Assembly: GCF_040954645.1 (NCBI RefSeq)
Contig: NC_092808.1
Coordinates: forward strand, 80,501,889 to 80,565,888
Reading direction: 5' to 3'
Source of the DNA: Diabrotica undecimpunctata
Lineage: Eukaryota > Arthropoda > Insecta > Coleoptera > Chrysomelidae
DNA length: 64,000 bases
Positions 20,579-32,699 of the stretch are shown here, one piece after another; positions within the stretch are counted from its first letter, which is position 1; the number at the start of each line of letters is the position of its first letter. The translations under genes were made by a program, and so were the position numbers. The notes under the pieces are model-generated. The model did no database searches and had not been told where the DNA came from. It saw only the letters and a program-made list of their open reading frames with translations.

Positions 20579-22540
20579 AGTGGTTTCGGCACTAAATGAT
20601 CTTGTATATTTCAGTATTTTTTTATTTTTAATATTTTCTTTCTATTATTATTTTATCTTCACCTCAACTTATAATCGTCTGTTTAATTTAGTCATCAAAA
20701 CTAAAGATCAAGTGTGTGCTGACGACGTTTTACAAATTCACACACATATTATGGGTATTGTAACGATAAAACTACCAAAGAGAATTGAAGTACTATTATA
20801 AAATGGAATTGAAGTAATCAACCATGGGAGCTTATCGTCTATGCTTCGCCTAGCTCAGTTTCTCAAGTATAAATCCGTCTTGTCTCAAACTATGAATTAA
20901 ACCATGAAAATTTAGCTGGTAACAAATAAAACAATGATATATTTATTCAACATAAAAAAAAGCAAAAATAACCCTGCCTGAAGCTTTACAATAAATAAAT
21001 TTGGAACTGATACTTATGGCATATTTTGGTTGCTTGCTCCTGCTTCGATGTTGCCTCCAGATTATGTGGGTAGGTTTTACAGACACCTGCAGTTATTCCA
21101 TAAATTCTATTAAAATATAAAACATTCCATAGAATTTTAAAAATTATCCAAATAAATATTTCAAATCCAATAAATTCTCCAATAAACCCCGTAAACTAGA
21201 ATATAACAACAGCATTAGCGAGACATCAAAGGGGTTAACTTCCTTGTCAATTATTTAACTAAAATCACAATTAAATAAATAGCAGATGGCAAGGATAAAA
21301 TGAAATAGAATTATTATTAAAATTAGTTAAATTTTGTAAGATTCCTACATGCACAAAAATTGAAAACGTGGCTTTCGAAGAAGTGGGGTTACTAATATTT
21401 ATTCTACCGGACAGAAAGAGAGAAAGGACGCCAACTATTTTTTTGAAGAAAAATAGTAAAAAAGATCCTGAAAGCTAAGGAATTAATACATTATTAAAGA
21501 AATTAAAATAAAATAATTATTTAAATATAAATAAAAAAAGATGTAATGTTTATAACGTTAGAGTATAAAGGCCGTGAGGCCATACAGCCGCTTAGGCATA
21601 GGTCCATAAGGCAGGTTAAAAGACCTTAGGTGCGAAAACTTAACGTCGAGGTCATGTGCGATAAGCATGGGCTCGGTTGCCAAACCTTTCGGGTGCTCAG
21701 CTTGTGAGGAGAGCAAAATTTATGTTGCCAATTTGGCGGCTGACTTACCAAACACTGACTAATCGAACACTTAGCTGGTTCTTGAAAATTTTCTATGATG
21801 TAAGTATTAATAGTCGTTATCCCTTGTATAGATGTGATGGAACCTGCAATTTTTGCAATAAGCTTAATAATGATTATTTGTCAATCTATCGAAATTCGGC
21901 ATAAAGATATAATTTTTTATCTTTCGTATTGGGTTTCACGGACATTCCTTTTTTTCACACTCAAGACCCCATCTATTACTTGTGCTTATCTCTCAGGTCC
22001 ATCCCTTTAATGTCACCATCTAAATATTTGCCGACGAGTTATAAAGCAATAAACCTTTGGCCCTTTTAATTACTACCGAAATTCACCTGTTTTGGTCGTA
22101 TCAGATGTTCTCTAGAAATGTCACTGAATTGTCTGTAAGTGTTAAGTTTTATTGAATACCTTTCAAGGTTATACAGTTTTAAATTTTTATGGACTATTTT
22201 TGATAATAAATTATAACATAATAAAATATAGGAATTATGAGCGTTTGTATTTATTGTGACATTACTTTTTAGATATTCAAAGCAATGGCTATTGGAACCG
22301 GTTAAGGTTATAGCAAATTATTTATTTAATTGTCATTCTGCTATACTGACACGTTTAAAGTTTTAATTAAATTAATTTATGTTTTATATTTTTTATTTTT
22401 TATTTAATTAATGGCTACAACTCTTTTAATTATAAGATTATGTGATAAATAACTCACAAGGAAAGTAAGTTCCTGTATTTTCGATTTCAAAAATTCAATA
22501 ATCTGTAAGTTCAATTTAACAACATTTAACGGATCTTTAC
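20579..22540. other. No gene recognised; GC-richer island at 21,560-21,800
   Basis: Mostly AT-rich. The island around 21,560-21,800 is markedly richer in G+C than its surroundings and holds a small open frame (21,677-21,904) with no recognised domain. It could be a SINE or a transposon remnant, but I found no terminal repeat or promoter box. Confidence 0.35.
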
Positions 22541-22577
22541 CCAAGTATTAATGGCTTAAAACGTTTACATCTAGATA

Positions 22578-22615
22578 ACACTGATGATGGAATATTAATT
22601 CCGAAAACGTTCTGT
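22578..22615 (+). ncRNA. Hammerhead-like motif, full consensus
   Basis: Stem I ACA (22,578-22,580) with TGT (22,613-22,615). Core CTGATGA 22,581-22,587, stem II GGAAT-ATTA-ATTCC, GAA 22,603-22,605, palindromic AACGTT 22,606-22,611, cleavage-site C 22,612. All core bases are right. No PLE coding sequence is adjacent, so this is an isolated terminal segment of another lineage. Confidence 0.72.
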
Positions 22616-22899
22616 GATGTAGCCCGATATAGTGTTTTAATTTGGGTATTTGAATTTTAATATACCTTTTGTAAAGGATTTTTTATTAATTTTTTTGTGA
22701 TAGATAATTGTTTGTTGAGTGTTTAATAAATTAATATACGTTCTTTACGACAATGTGTGTCATCATCTCCTTTTATTTAAAGTTAATATCTATTTGTTGA
22801 AGAATATATTTTTAAGCATTTAAAAAAAATTTTCGAGATTTATTATTTTATTTAAATATTACCATTGGAAAGACAAATTTTTATACAGTTTACGACCTT

Positions 22900-24120
22900 G
22901 AAGAAACATTAAATAAAAAATATCAAACAGTTAAAGTTCTTCAATTTATTGACGATATTTGCATCTAAGATTAGTAATACATATTATCAGAAGCACAATG
23001 TCTTAACCAAAACTACGGAGTTATCACGAACTGGTATTTAGATAAGAGACTATCCATTTCAGAAGAAAAAAGTCAGTTTTGTATATTTTCCAAAAAACAT
23101 AACCAACCAAATAAAGTTACGTTACAAAATTCATACCTGAATGTCCATGAAAAGGTTAAATATCTGGGAGTCATATTGGATGGAAAATTAATATAAAAGG
23201 ATCATGTTGAATATATGCTAAGTAAATCAGAAAAAGTAATAAATATACTTAGAGCACACACTACAACAGATGCTAATATAGCCTTATATTTATATCGATC
23301 TTATATACGGTTAATATTAGATTACGGTTGTATATTTTATGATCAAGCTGCAAATACACATTTGGAAAAACTAGATTGTCTAGTAAACAAATGCTTAAAA
23401 CTAGCAATTGGTGCATTAAGAAGTACTCTTAACACATTTATCTATGTTGAAGCTGTTGAATACCCACTAACCTTAAGAAGTTTACAACTCAGCATTAAAT
23501 TTATTTTAAAAATTAAAGTCTAAAAAGAGCGGTCTTACGAATACAGTTCAAGATCTATTTATTCAGGGTTTAACAAGCAGATTTTTGCAGAAGAAGAAAG
23601 TACTGTTCTAAAAATCTACGTTATTGTTCTGCTAATCTCCAAAAATATAACAGTGAAAACTCATAGTTGTCCCAAATAAGGTAAACTGATGGCACCATTA
23701 AAAAAACTATATTTAATCTAGAATTTAATGGCGTGGGTGCTGCATTTTAGATACAGCAAAAGAAATACTCTATGGTAATCAGGTTAAATAACAAATTTTC
23801 CATATGTTCTTTCGCAAGAATAAATGGCAAACTAATGTTAATCATTCACAAAAAGAATTTTTTTTATAAGCAGTTGGAACATACAAGACAAAGAAAATGT
23901 TTGAAATAACACTATTTATAGAGTACCAACTATCAGAAAGCCGTATAACTTAATTAGTTTACTAAAATCTAAAAATATTGAAATTTACGAGCTATTGTAT
24001 AAACATCTAACAAACATTAGACTAAGACTGTAAAACTAATTAAAGGTAATTTTAGGTTAAAAAATTTATTGTAAACTCTAAGATAAGGCACCTTTGATTT
24101 ATCCCAGATGTGCACAAACT
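22900..24120 (+). pseudogene. Jockey-like LINE relic, 3' half of RT and beyond
   Basis: QFIDDICI near 22,940 corresponds to the RT YADD box (Y to I). VKYLGVILDGKLI (about 23,156) and the open stretch 23,215-23,523 follow, with YLYRSYIRLILDYGC and LDCLVNKCLKLAIGALRSTL. These are the usual thumb and post-RT blocks of Jockey-type elements. Downstream to about 24,120 the frame is broken, with weak similarity to the tail. Stops occur inside the RT. Confidence 0.75.
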
Positions 24121-24207
24121 TTCTGCGGTCATCTTGTGTGTATAAATCGCTTGTACCGACCCACAAGCGTATTTAGTGTACCTATTGATCTAAACAAATC
24201 GTTAGAT

Positions 24208-25638
24208 TAGAATGACAGGGTTCCAACTAACAAAATCGCATATTTGGAGTTATTAGTGTGAAAAGGTTCCAATTGATCTTCGCTATTTAGCTAAAATGTA
24301 CAAACTATACACAGAAAAGTGTAGGGAGGAAAATGTTGTGCCTGTTAAGCTAAGTATGTATCGACATATTTTTGTGACAGAATTTAACCTAGACTTTCAC
24401 GTAAGGAAATCTGATCGCTGTGATCTTTATGAGGAGTATAGGATTGCTTCCTCACAAAATATTGCCACCGATAAAATAAAATTGAAATATGAAGCGCACA
24501 TTAAGGAAAAGGACGCTATGCGTGAAAATCGCAAACAAGACAGGGAAAATAAACTAGAGAATGCCATTGCCTGCCTTAGGGCTGAAATTAGTTCTTTTTT
24601 TTTTTTAAAGAAAACTGAATACATACAATATAATTGCACACTTGTCTGTTAATAAGACTATTTACTGCGTTTTATAGACTGAGGTCACTGAAGGACGCAC
24701 TGGCAATGATTTAACTAGTGCTGTGTACAAAATTTTGAATCAAGTGGCACTTGAACATAAAATTACTGAACTAATCTTGTGGAGTGACTCATGTGTTCCA
24801 CCAAATAGGAACTCGTTTATGTCTTGCGCAATTCTGAATTTTATGCACAATTACCCCACTATAAAGAAGATAACTATGAAGTACTCTGTGCCAGGTCATT
24901 CTTGCATACAAGAAGAGGACAATGCTCATAGTCTTATTGAAAAGGGCATGTCTCAGATCGAGTTGTACTCTCCTCTTGGATTAATCTTGTTTGGAAAAAA
25001 AGGCAGTGACCGTAATCTTGAGGTTTGCTGGATCGGTGTCCAAGAAAGGAAGCAAAGAGAAGCCGAAGCAAACACACCAATCTGGAAATTGATAAAACCC
25101 AAACACCTAGTGAACTCCAAGGCAACACTCTCAGCGGAAAAAATAAAGGACATCAAGTCAATGTTAAAGTTTATGCCCTTGCAAGACAAAGCGTTCTACA
25201 CCACATTAAAACTGTGAAAATGTTGACATAGGTCAAAAACACTTACTGTACCTTTCTTTAAAATAAAGTCACAATAATTGAAATTTATACCAGTGTAATT
25301 ATTTCAGAATCCAACTAACTATACCTATGGATCAGACTAAATAAATCATTTACTTTGGTATCAGAAGGTTTCACCTACCACATAGAACCTTGTCACACAT
25401 AAAATCAAGTTTAAAAAGTGACAAGGTTCCAACTTTAAACAAAAAAAAAATTGTAAATTTCTTACCAAAGAGCATTTTTTTCTTTTTTACCCGCCAAAAT
25501 CTTTTTATGTATATAACTAAGAAGTGTGTACACAAAAATCAAACAATATATCAAAAACACTTGTGTGGTGTCAAGGTTAAACTTTGGGGACTATTTTCTC
25601 AAAACTAGGTTGTGGTTAGTTGGAACCCTGTCATTCTA
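24208..25638. mobile_element. DNA transposon with perfect 24-bp terminal inverted repeats
   Basis: Bases 24,208-24,231 and 25,615-25,638 are perfect reverse complements (core GACAGGGTTCCAACT). Related words occur just inside the ends: AAGGTTCCAA near 24,264, TAGAACCTTGTCAC near 25,384, and GTGACAAGGTTCCAA near 25,418. They look like subterminal binding repeats. The target duplication is unclear: flanks fit TA/TA or a changed TTAG/CTAG. The 1,431-bp interior encodes the plus-strand protein described separately. Confidence 0.78.
24296..25217 (+). pseudogene. DUF7869-like transposon protein, two open parts
   Basis: The first open part, 24,296-24,652, has KSDRCDLYEEY with a charged helical stretch. 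The second, 24,723-25,217, has ILWSDSCVPPNRNSFMS, KYSVPGHSCIQEEDNAHS and a basic C-terminal part. The WSDxCxxxNxN and PGH motifs are familiar from a large family of repeated insect proteins that I associate with DUF7869; the name is from memory. Between the parts a GT..AG interval (about 24,592-24,679) could be an intron. However, the expected middle portion of the protein seems missing, so a deletion is equally likely. The residues after CLRAEI in the first part are probably intronic or noise. It could be the transposase of the element whose ends surround it. Confidence 0.6.
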
Positions 25639-25674
25639 GCCTAGCGAAATGTTGACATAAAGAAAAAATATTAA

Positions 25675-25854
25675 ATAGCAATAAACTTTTCTATGGATGT
25701 TTAGTTTTTCATATTGTTCTTTTTGAATGAACTGATGATGCTTTCTGAGTAGAAAGCGAAACGTCTTCAATAAATAGATGAAGTAGCCACCTTCTTTGTC
25801 TTTTATTTCTCCACTTTGACCAAAAACCCACCACTCTTCAAGTGTTCCTTAATT

Positions 25855-25855
<1 letters not shown>
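25675..25855 (+). mobile_element. PLE-1 terminal segment, 3' end only
   Basis: Matches the last 170 or so bp of PLE-1 (9,855-10,020) with a few substitutions, from CTATGGATGTTTAGTTT through the CCACTCTTCAAGTGTTCC box. It is truncated on the left and ends at a TA tract. Confidence 0.88.
25728..25769 (+). ncRNA. Hammerhead-like motif, PLE-1 family, full core
   Basis: TGAA 25,728-25,731, CTGATGA 25,732-25,738, stem II GCTTTCT-GAGT-AGAAAGC, GAA 25,758-25,760, ACGT, C 25,765, TTCA. The only change from the PLE-1 copy lies in the stem II loop, so function could be retained. Confidence 0.78.

Positions 25856-25856
<1 letters not shown>

Positions 25857-25938
<82 letters not shown>
25857..25938. repeat. 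(TA)n microsatellite with one interruption
   Basis: TA run broken once by CTA near 25,888, flanking the truncated PLE-1 segment. Confidence 0.95.
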
Positions 25939-25941
<3 letters not shown>

Positions 25942-26843
25942 GGTATACATAACTGTTTTTCAGGGCACACAGTGCATAGATCTACAAAGAGCCAAATGAC
26001 TCCTTTTAAATAGGTATAGTATATTTATAATTAACTTGTTATTATATAATTATCTATTATTTTTTAATGTGATAAAAACTTAATTTATTACATAGTTTAA
26101 AACATAGGTACATACGTATAATTAGAAAATTTCGATAAAAATACCTTATATTATAACAACATAAACTAAGCTAATAACACAACTTTACTAATTACCCTTT
26201 ACCCTGGTTATATAATGTGGACTTAACTCTGTTATTAGCATAAGGGTTGTTGTTTTTAAAACATTTGCTTATTTTGTAAACAAGCAAACAGTTCAAACGG
26301 TGCAAGATACGTTGTTAACAGAATCGTATTCGATGTTATTACATCAACAAAACGAAACAAACGTTAAATCTGTATTTATTTTTACGGTTCGTATTTCCAA
26401 TTTTTCGTTATGAAATTGCAGAGAGCGGTGCTGCGAAATTCGATTCTACTATATCACTCGATTAAAACCTAAAATTATAAAACTGAATTTTTTAGGTTAA
26501 TGTGAAATGTTCCGAATAGGTTTACGGTCGACAAACTTTACGAGAGAATTAATTAGATTTCAACATAAAATGTAGTCAGTAGTGTGGTGGTTTAACATTT
26601 AATTTAAAACGTTATTTATATATTTCCTGTTTTATATCTATCTATTTATAAAACTAAATATACGTATACATATATAAATATATCGGTCAGGCGTGGAGAA
26701 TAGTTTTATTTGTTAATAACCAGCCACCGAAAAAATTTGTATTTGAGATAGACCATGGAATAAGCCTTCCTTCTTCTGAGTGGTTAGTGTTTTAAAGAAA
26801 ACAAGATATCTAAAATATTTATTAACCTTTTTGATATTTTTGA

Positions 26844-26889
<46 letters not shown>

Positions 26890-26980
26890 TATTTTCCAAA
26901 AATGTAATAAAACTCATGAACAAGGTTGTGTAAAATTTTTTAAACGTTTTTCTCAATATTGTCTCTAGTTAGTTGTAGAG
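25939..26980. other. No gene recognised; TA tract at 26,847-26,886
   Basis: AT-rich sequence with one further TA run near its right end. No coding or RNA feature is supported. Confidence 0.4.
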
Positions 26981-26996
26981 AGAAGAAGAAGAATAT

Positions 26997-29409
26997 TCTT
27001 CTTCTAAATAGGCCTATCTTCTAGAGATGTTGGCAATCACATTGCCCCATCTTATTCTATTCACAGCAGCTCGAAATAGATCAGTTGACGTTAAACCACT
27101 CCACTTCCTAAGATTGGCCAGCCAGGATATACGTCTATACGTCTCGTCTAGGGCGTCTTTTACCCTCAATATTGTCTTGAATCAACTGTAGAAGTAGGTA
27201 TTTATCATTACGCATGATGTGGCTGAAGTAAGCCAATTTTCTGTTTTTTATGGCGTTAATAATTTCCTTGTTTTTTCTTAGCCTCTGGAGAATAGTTATG
27301 TTAATTGTGTGGTGTATATACCAGATCCTTACCATACGACGGTAGCACCACATATCAGATACCTCTAATCGTTTTATGGCATCTTCTGTAATGCTCTAGC
27401 TTTCTACTTCATAGAGAAGGACACTAAAAACGTAATATCTAAGAATTCTTATGCGTATATTGATACTTAAAGATAGGTTGCAGAAAATATTCCCAAGGCT
27501 GTTGAGAGAGCGTTCTGGCATTTTCAATACGAGTTTTTATTTCGTAGCTGTTATCTCAAGTATCCTTAATATTGCAGCCCAAATAGCATATTTTTTCCAC
27601 TCTTTCTAACGGTGTATCGACTGTTGTAATTTGGGCGTTTATGTTGATGTTCTTACTAATGATTATTATTTTTGTCTTCTTGAAATTTAGTTTTAGGCCG
27701 TATTTGTTACATGCTTTTACAACCTTATCAATCATCCTTTGTAGCCCCTGCGCACTATCTGCCAGCAACACTGTATCGTCTGCATATCTAATATTATTTA
27801 TAAGTTGGCCATTTACAGCAATTCCATCTTCTAATTCGTCCAAGGCATCTTTAAAGATGTTTTCAGAGTATATGTTAAATAATGCCGGTGACAATATGTA
27901 ACCCTATCTAACTCCTTTTTCGAATGTAAAAGATATCGGACAGTTCATTTTCGAATCGTACTGTTGCTTTTTGTTAGAGGTATAGGTTTATTATCAGTCT
28001 TATATCCTTACAATCGAGTCCTGATGGTTTTAGGATATCGATTAGTTTTTCATGTGGGACATTATGAAACGCCTTCTCGAAATCAACGAAACATGCATAC
28101 ATATCCCAGTTGACATCCCTGGCTCTCTGACGCAGCTGACATCGCTGTATTTTAACTTGCAAACTAAAAAGTGATTCGCTCATTCCGAGTCCTACTCTGA
28201 ATCTAAATTGAACTTCACTCAGGTGTTCTTCTAATTTGGGTATATGCGCAAGTGAATGTACTTTAAGTACATGCCTTATCATACTAATTAATCTATGTTC
28301 TTTCCATTTTCTAGCGTTTAGTTTTTTAGAAAGTGGAATGAATATTGATAGTAGCCAGTCTTTTGATAAGTAACCAGTGTCGTAGATGTTGTTGGATAGT
28401 TTCATAAGAGCTATGATTTGGTGTGCCTTTAATAGTTTTAAAATTTCAATATGCACCTCATTAGGTCCTGGTGATTTCCCGTCTTTAATCCGCTTAATGG
28501 CCATAATTACTTCTTAGTTTGTTATTTCTGGGCCTCTTGTTTTCTAGTATTCTGCACCTTTTTAATTTTTTTGTGCATATGGAAATCGTTGCGTGTTGCG
28601 TTGTGTTTCAACTTCCGTACATTTCTCAGCCAGCCATGCTTCTTTTGCTCCTTTTATCTTCTTTAGTGTAGTCTTATACAACTTTTTGTATTCGTTGTTA
28701 TTTCTACCTTTTAATTTTCTTTGCTCTTTCATTATATGCAATATTTTACCTGTCATCCATTCTTGCTTCTTTTCTCTTTTTGATTTTAGATATTTATGCG
28801 CAATTGTGGTAGTAGATGTCTTCAATTCGTTTCACTGTTCTTCTTTGCCTCTAGTAGTGTCTTCAACTATTTTTGCAAAATTCTTATTAATCTCTGTTTC
28901 TACTTTTTTCTGGGTGTCATTTGCTTTTAGTAGTCTTATACCTATCTTGGGCCTTATTTTTTTAATAATTATTTTGAGTCGTATGTTGATATTTACAACC
29001 AGTAGACTATGATTTGAGAAGACATCTGCGCCTGGATATGTTTTTGTTGAAGTGATAGAATTTCTAAACCTTTTGTTCATGTTGATAAAATCAATTTGGT
29101 GTCCTATGATTATCCCTGAGTTATCACCGGGTGCTTTCCATGTATAAAGTCTTCTTGGATGTAATTTAAAAATTTTATACCAAGACCAAATGACCTCACG
29201 ACGTTCGCGACTGTACCTTGTCCTATTTTGGGACTGAAATCGCTCATGATAATAGTATGTTCATGTTTTTTGGTCAGTTTTAGACAGTCTTCTAGAATCT
29301 GATAGAAATTTTTTATTTTCTTCTTCAGTGGATTCTGATGTCGGTGCGTAGACCTGAATGATGTGTATATTAGAGGGACCTAAGTTAATTTTCAATGGCA
29401 GATAGAAAA
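26997..29409 (-). mobile_element. RTE-type LINE insertion with 16-bp target-site duplication
   Basis: The word AGAAGAAGAAGAATAT occurs at 26,981-26,996 and again at 29,410-29,425, exactly flanking a minus-strand LINE body of about 2.4 kb. The element is 5'-truncated inside the endonuclease, and its 3' end is at the left. The order along the minus strand is endonuclease end, linker, RT, C-terminal zinc-knuckle-like region. Because the duplicated word is partly a GAA repeat, part of the match could come from simple repeat. The AATAT tail makes a true duplication more likely. Confidence 0.8.
27135..29380 (-). pseudogene. LINE endonuclease/RT protein, frameshifted
   Basis: The parts, from the 5' side, are as follows. 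MSDFSPKIG (about 29,250) is the endonuclease GDFNAKVG box. PGADVFSNHSLLVVNI (about 29,030) is the SDH box. The RT starts with IKDGKSPGPNEVHIEIL, then CFVDFEKAFHNVPHEKLI (27,974-28,504). MSPALFNIYSE and RYADDTVLLADS, the intact catalytic YADD, lie in 27,556-27,894. The C-terminal part is WCYRRMVRIWYIHHTINIT with RKLAYFSHIMRN in 27,135-27,353, running on to 27,030. Stops and frame changes separate the parts, so no active protein is made. The blocks fit the RTE/BovB-like group. Confidence 0.85.
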
Positions 29410-29425
29410 AGAAGAAGAAGAATAT

Positions 29426-29778
29426 ATCACTTATAATATGAAAATCAAAAAGAGGAAAATTAAGCTAATTAATTTACAATCGACAACTTCAGTCGCACCA
29501 TTGGTGTGTGTAGTGACTAAGTGACTACATTTGAGAATCAATGAATTAAAATATTTTTCAGTACAAAATAAATTAAAACTTGAATTAAAAACGCAAAAAT
29601 CCAATTTTAAAAAGCATGTTTAGTGTCATTTATGAAAATACTTGGCAAACTTATCATACGATGAAATTAATTTACAAGGGGTACGTATGGCAGGTTCATC
29701 TGACCAAACATATGCCATTGGCAGTAGTTAAAAAATTAAAACTATATAATATGTATTTATATAATAGGTACATATATC

Positions 29779-29853
<75 letters not shown>

Positions 29854-32699
29854 TATGGTTATAGACCCCAGTGTGGGGTTAAAATTCACGTACGATTCAT
29901 GTACGATTCCTCCTTAAAATTTCATATTCTATTTGTATCATACCATTCGAAAAATGTTTAAAAAAATGTTTGATCACCGTACCTACTTCGAATATTTGAT
30001 AACTTGATTTTCTAGCCTTCATTTTTGGTTAACAACTTTAATTTATTAGCACGTGTATAGGCTAGTCAAAAATCTTTTATTATTTCAACAACCTATACTC
30101 ATGGTTAAACAGAGTTTAGATTTCCTTATTTAAATAAGCTGATATCGCTAGATACTTTAATATACTCCACCTAATTATCTAAAGTATTAATAATCGTCCC
30201 AGTCCTTGTGATATTCATATTCAATATGGTGTATATTATGGTTGAGATATTAGCTTTTAATATTATTTTTTGTGGAATTCACCCTATATTTTAATCGTTA
30301 GTATAGAAGAATAAAAGCCCTGAGGATTTCAACCTTAATTAAGTAAATGGAACTCTGAATGGGAAACGGATTGGAAACGAAGTATGATGTAACAGAAGTA
30401 GGTAGGTATACTTTAATAGGGCGCCCTTCCGGCAATTGAATTCTATTAGCTCGTTTTTACGTTTAATTCTTGTAAATTACTACTTCACATACGTGGAAGA
30501 TCACCGTTAAAAGACTATTTTAGAGAACATTCAATGAGTGGTAACATTAATCGTAAAACAGTGTTTTTTTCTATTGATGTTACATGGGGGATATTTTGTT
30601 AAAGGATTTAATTATTTTTAAATTAATTTATTAAACTATTATAAGATTTTGTATATCTATACGAAAATTTTGAATATTTGTACTTATCATCTAATGTCTC
30701 AAACGTTGAAAGGTCTGATTTCGGCCCATTTAAAAACATTGAAGTAATTTTTAAAACATCTAATAAATCATTTTGACAGAATTTACAAATTTTAAAATTA
30801 TAACGCAATAAATGTCTGATATACAGTATATTAAATGTATTACTGTGTATTGAATTCAAATCGAATTCAAATTATTATACGTCAAATATACACAACACAA
30901 GCATGCAACAAAGAAATTAAAGTTTTCTCGAACACAATACCATTGTTAGTATTAATATTCAAATACGCGGACATGAACATAATGTCAGATTTTATCTCAA
31001 AAAAGTGTACTGCAGTACACTTTTTTAATTCTTCGGAGCTTTGTTTATAAATAATAGGCAATTTAAAAAAAAACCATTTAACAGAATAAAAGTTCAAGTT
31101 TAGACAAAAAAAATTAAAAACGATCCATTAAAAAATGAGCCGTCCATGAAGTGTCAAAGATAAAGAGTTTAAAGGCGAAACGATTTTACTATTTCAAAAA
31201 CTAAATTCATAAATTCAAATTTACAAAAGTCGCAATTATGTCTGGTTTTACTCAACGAAAATTGATTTTTTTTTAATTTGCATAAAAATGCATTTATGTA
31301 ATTTGTGTAGTTTTTTACGCAGTGGAAAAACAGTAAAATTGAAGTAGTTACGTACGCAAACAAATAAATAGATTAAAGCTTAATAAATAACATACCTAGA
31401 AAAAAAACTATTAAAATACCAAAGACTTGCAGATCTTAAGTACAGACATATATTTTAATTAAACTGCTAAGTAACTTTAAATTTTTAACTAAAACAAATT
31501 TTAGTAGTGCAAACATAACATTTTAGAATGGACAAAGAGTTGCCAAAACTTTGTTATATAGTTAAAATTTTATACAATTTTAACAAAAGTATAATGACAT
31601 AAATGGATAGAAAATTTCTAGATTTGACGAATAAAAGAAGAGAATTCAAAAACAAAATCATCACAAAATTCGAGAATTTAATAAAAGATGGAGAAGAACC
31701 AGGATCTAATAATTCTCGCTCAGGATTCCTTAAACTATTTAACGATTAAATGGTTAACAAAAATATTTAAATGTATATGACAGATAAGTACCATACCCTG
31801 AACTAGGCTTACGTAAAACGACTAGTGCAAAACAGTGGACTACTACATTTGCTAAAACCATACTTATCTAAAGACAATACTAATTAGGATATATCACAAA
31901 TGTAAAAGTACCATGCAGAGGACACAATTTAAATTAAGCTGCGCAATGAGTACGAGAAAAGCCATTTTTGTGTAAAAGTCGTTTTTCGTAGATTTGATGC
32001 GGAGACGTAAATGTTGATAATCATATATATTAACATTAATACTTCCATAACGGTAACATCAAGATAACAGAAATACTTTTAAAACTAACGTAGACTGAGA
32101 CGATATTAGAACTGAACTGGAATTAAAACGCAGGTATAATAATATTACATGACATATTACCTATTTAACCTTGGGCAACTAACAGGGGTTTTCTGAACAA
32201 TAAAGCTAACATCGGTCGCAGAGACCGACAAGAAAATGTTTCCATTACACACTTTCAAGCGTAGGATTTTGTTTACTTTTTGAAGGAATGAAATTAAATA
32301 AGAATAATACTTTTTAATTTATTAAGCATCTTTAATATTTATAAAACACCAAACAAAATAAAAACAATTTAACTGAAATTTAATTATAACAAAGCGTTCA
32401 TGGTAATAACTTAGTTACTTAGGTAACGAAACTGAACAATAATTCTCAATAGCATTAGTAGATCTGATTTTCTAACCACATAGTGTGTTTAATTTCAGAT
32501 CCAATAAATTCACAATTTTATATTAGTATTTTAACCATGATAAAGCAACAAAAGTTATATACCTGTTTATTAAAGTTAGTGTTATAAGAAGACGTAAAAA
32601 CGTGATTAAAAGAGTATTAATTAGACTGAATTAATATACTTATTTTGAAAATCGACCTAAACAAAATCATCATAACAACACAACACCAGACTGGTTTTT
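29426..32699. other. No gene recognised; TA tract 29,782-29,850
   Basis: A long AT-rich stretch. A short plus-strand frame at about 31,602-31,748 (MDRKFLDLTNKRREFKNKII) looks peptide-like and could be a retroelement fragment, but I cannot name it. A perfect palindrome lies at 30,999-31,026. Confidence 0.4.
30999..31026. repeat. Perfect 28-bp palindrome
   Basis: Six A, then GTGTACTGCAGTACAC, then six T: perfect dyad symmetry with no loop. As RNA it has the shape of a strong hairpin followed by a T run. As DNA it could be a dimeric protein site. No neighbouring gene explains it. Confidence 0.85.

Noticed and set aside
21560..21800. GC-richer island as a possible tRNA-derived SINE or host exon
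   Set aside because: No A/B promoter boxes, cloverleaf, splice-bounded conserved frame or poly-A/tail was found; listed only as unexplained sequence.
28593..29012. 139-codon hydrophobic plus-strand frame that could look like a membrane protein
   Set aside because: Antisense to the LINE endonuclease/linker; the Phe/Ser/Leu richness is the complement of Lys/Glu-rich coding.
1205..29850. Regularly recurring repeats that might be mistaken for a CRISPR or satellite array
   Set aside because: They are simple TA tracts with no spacers of constant length and no associated genes.
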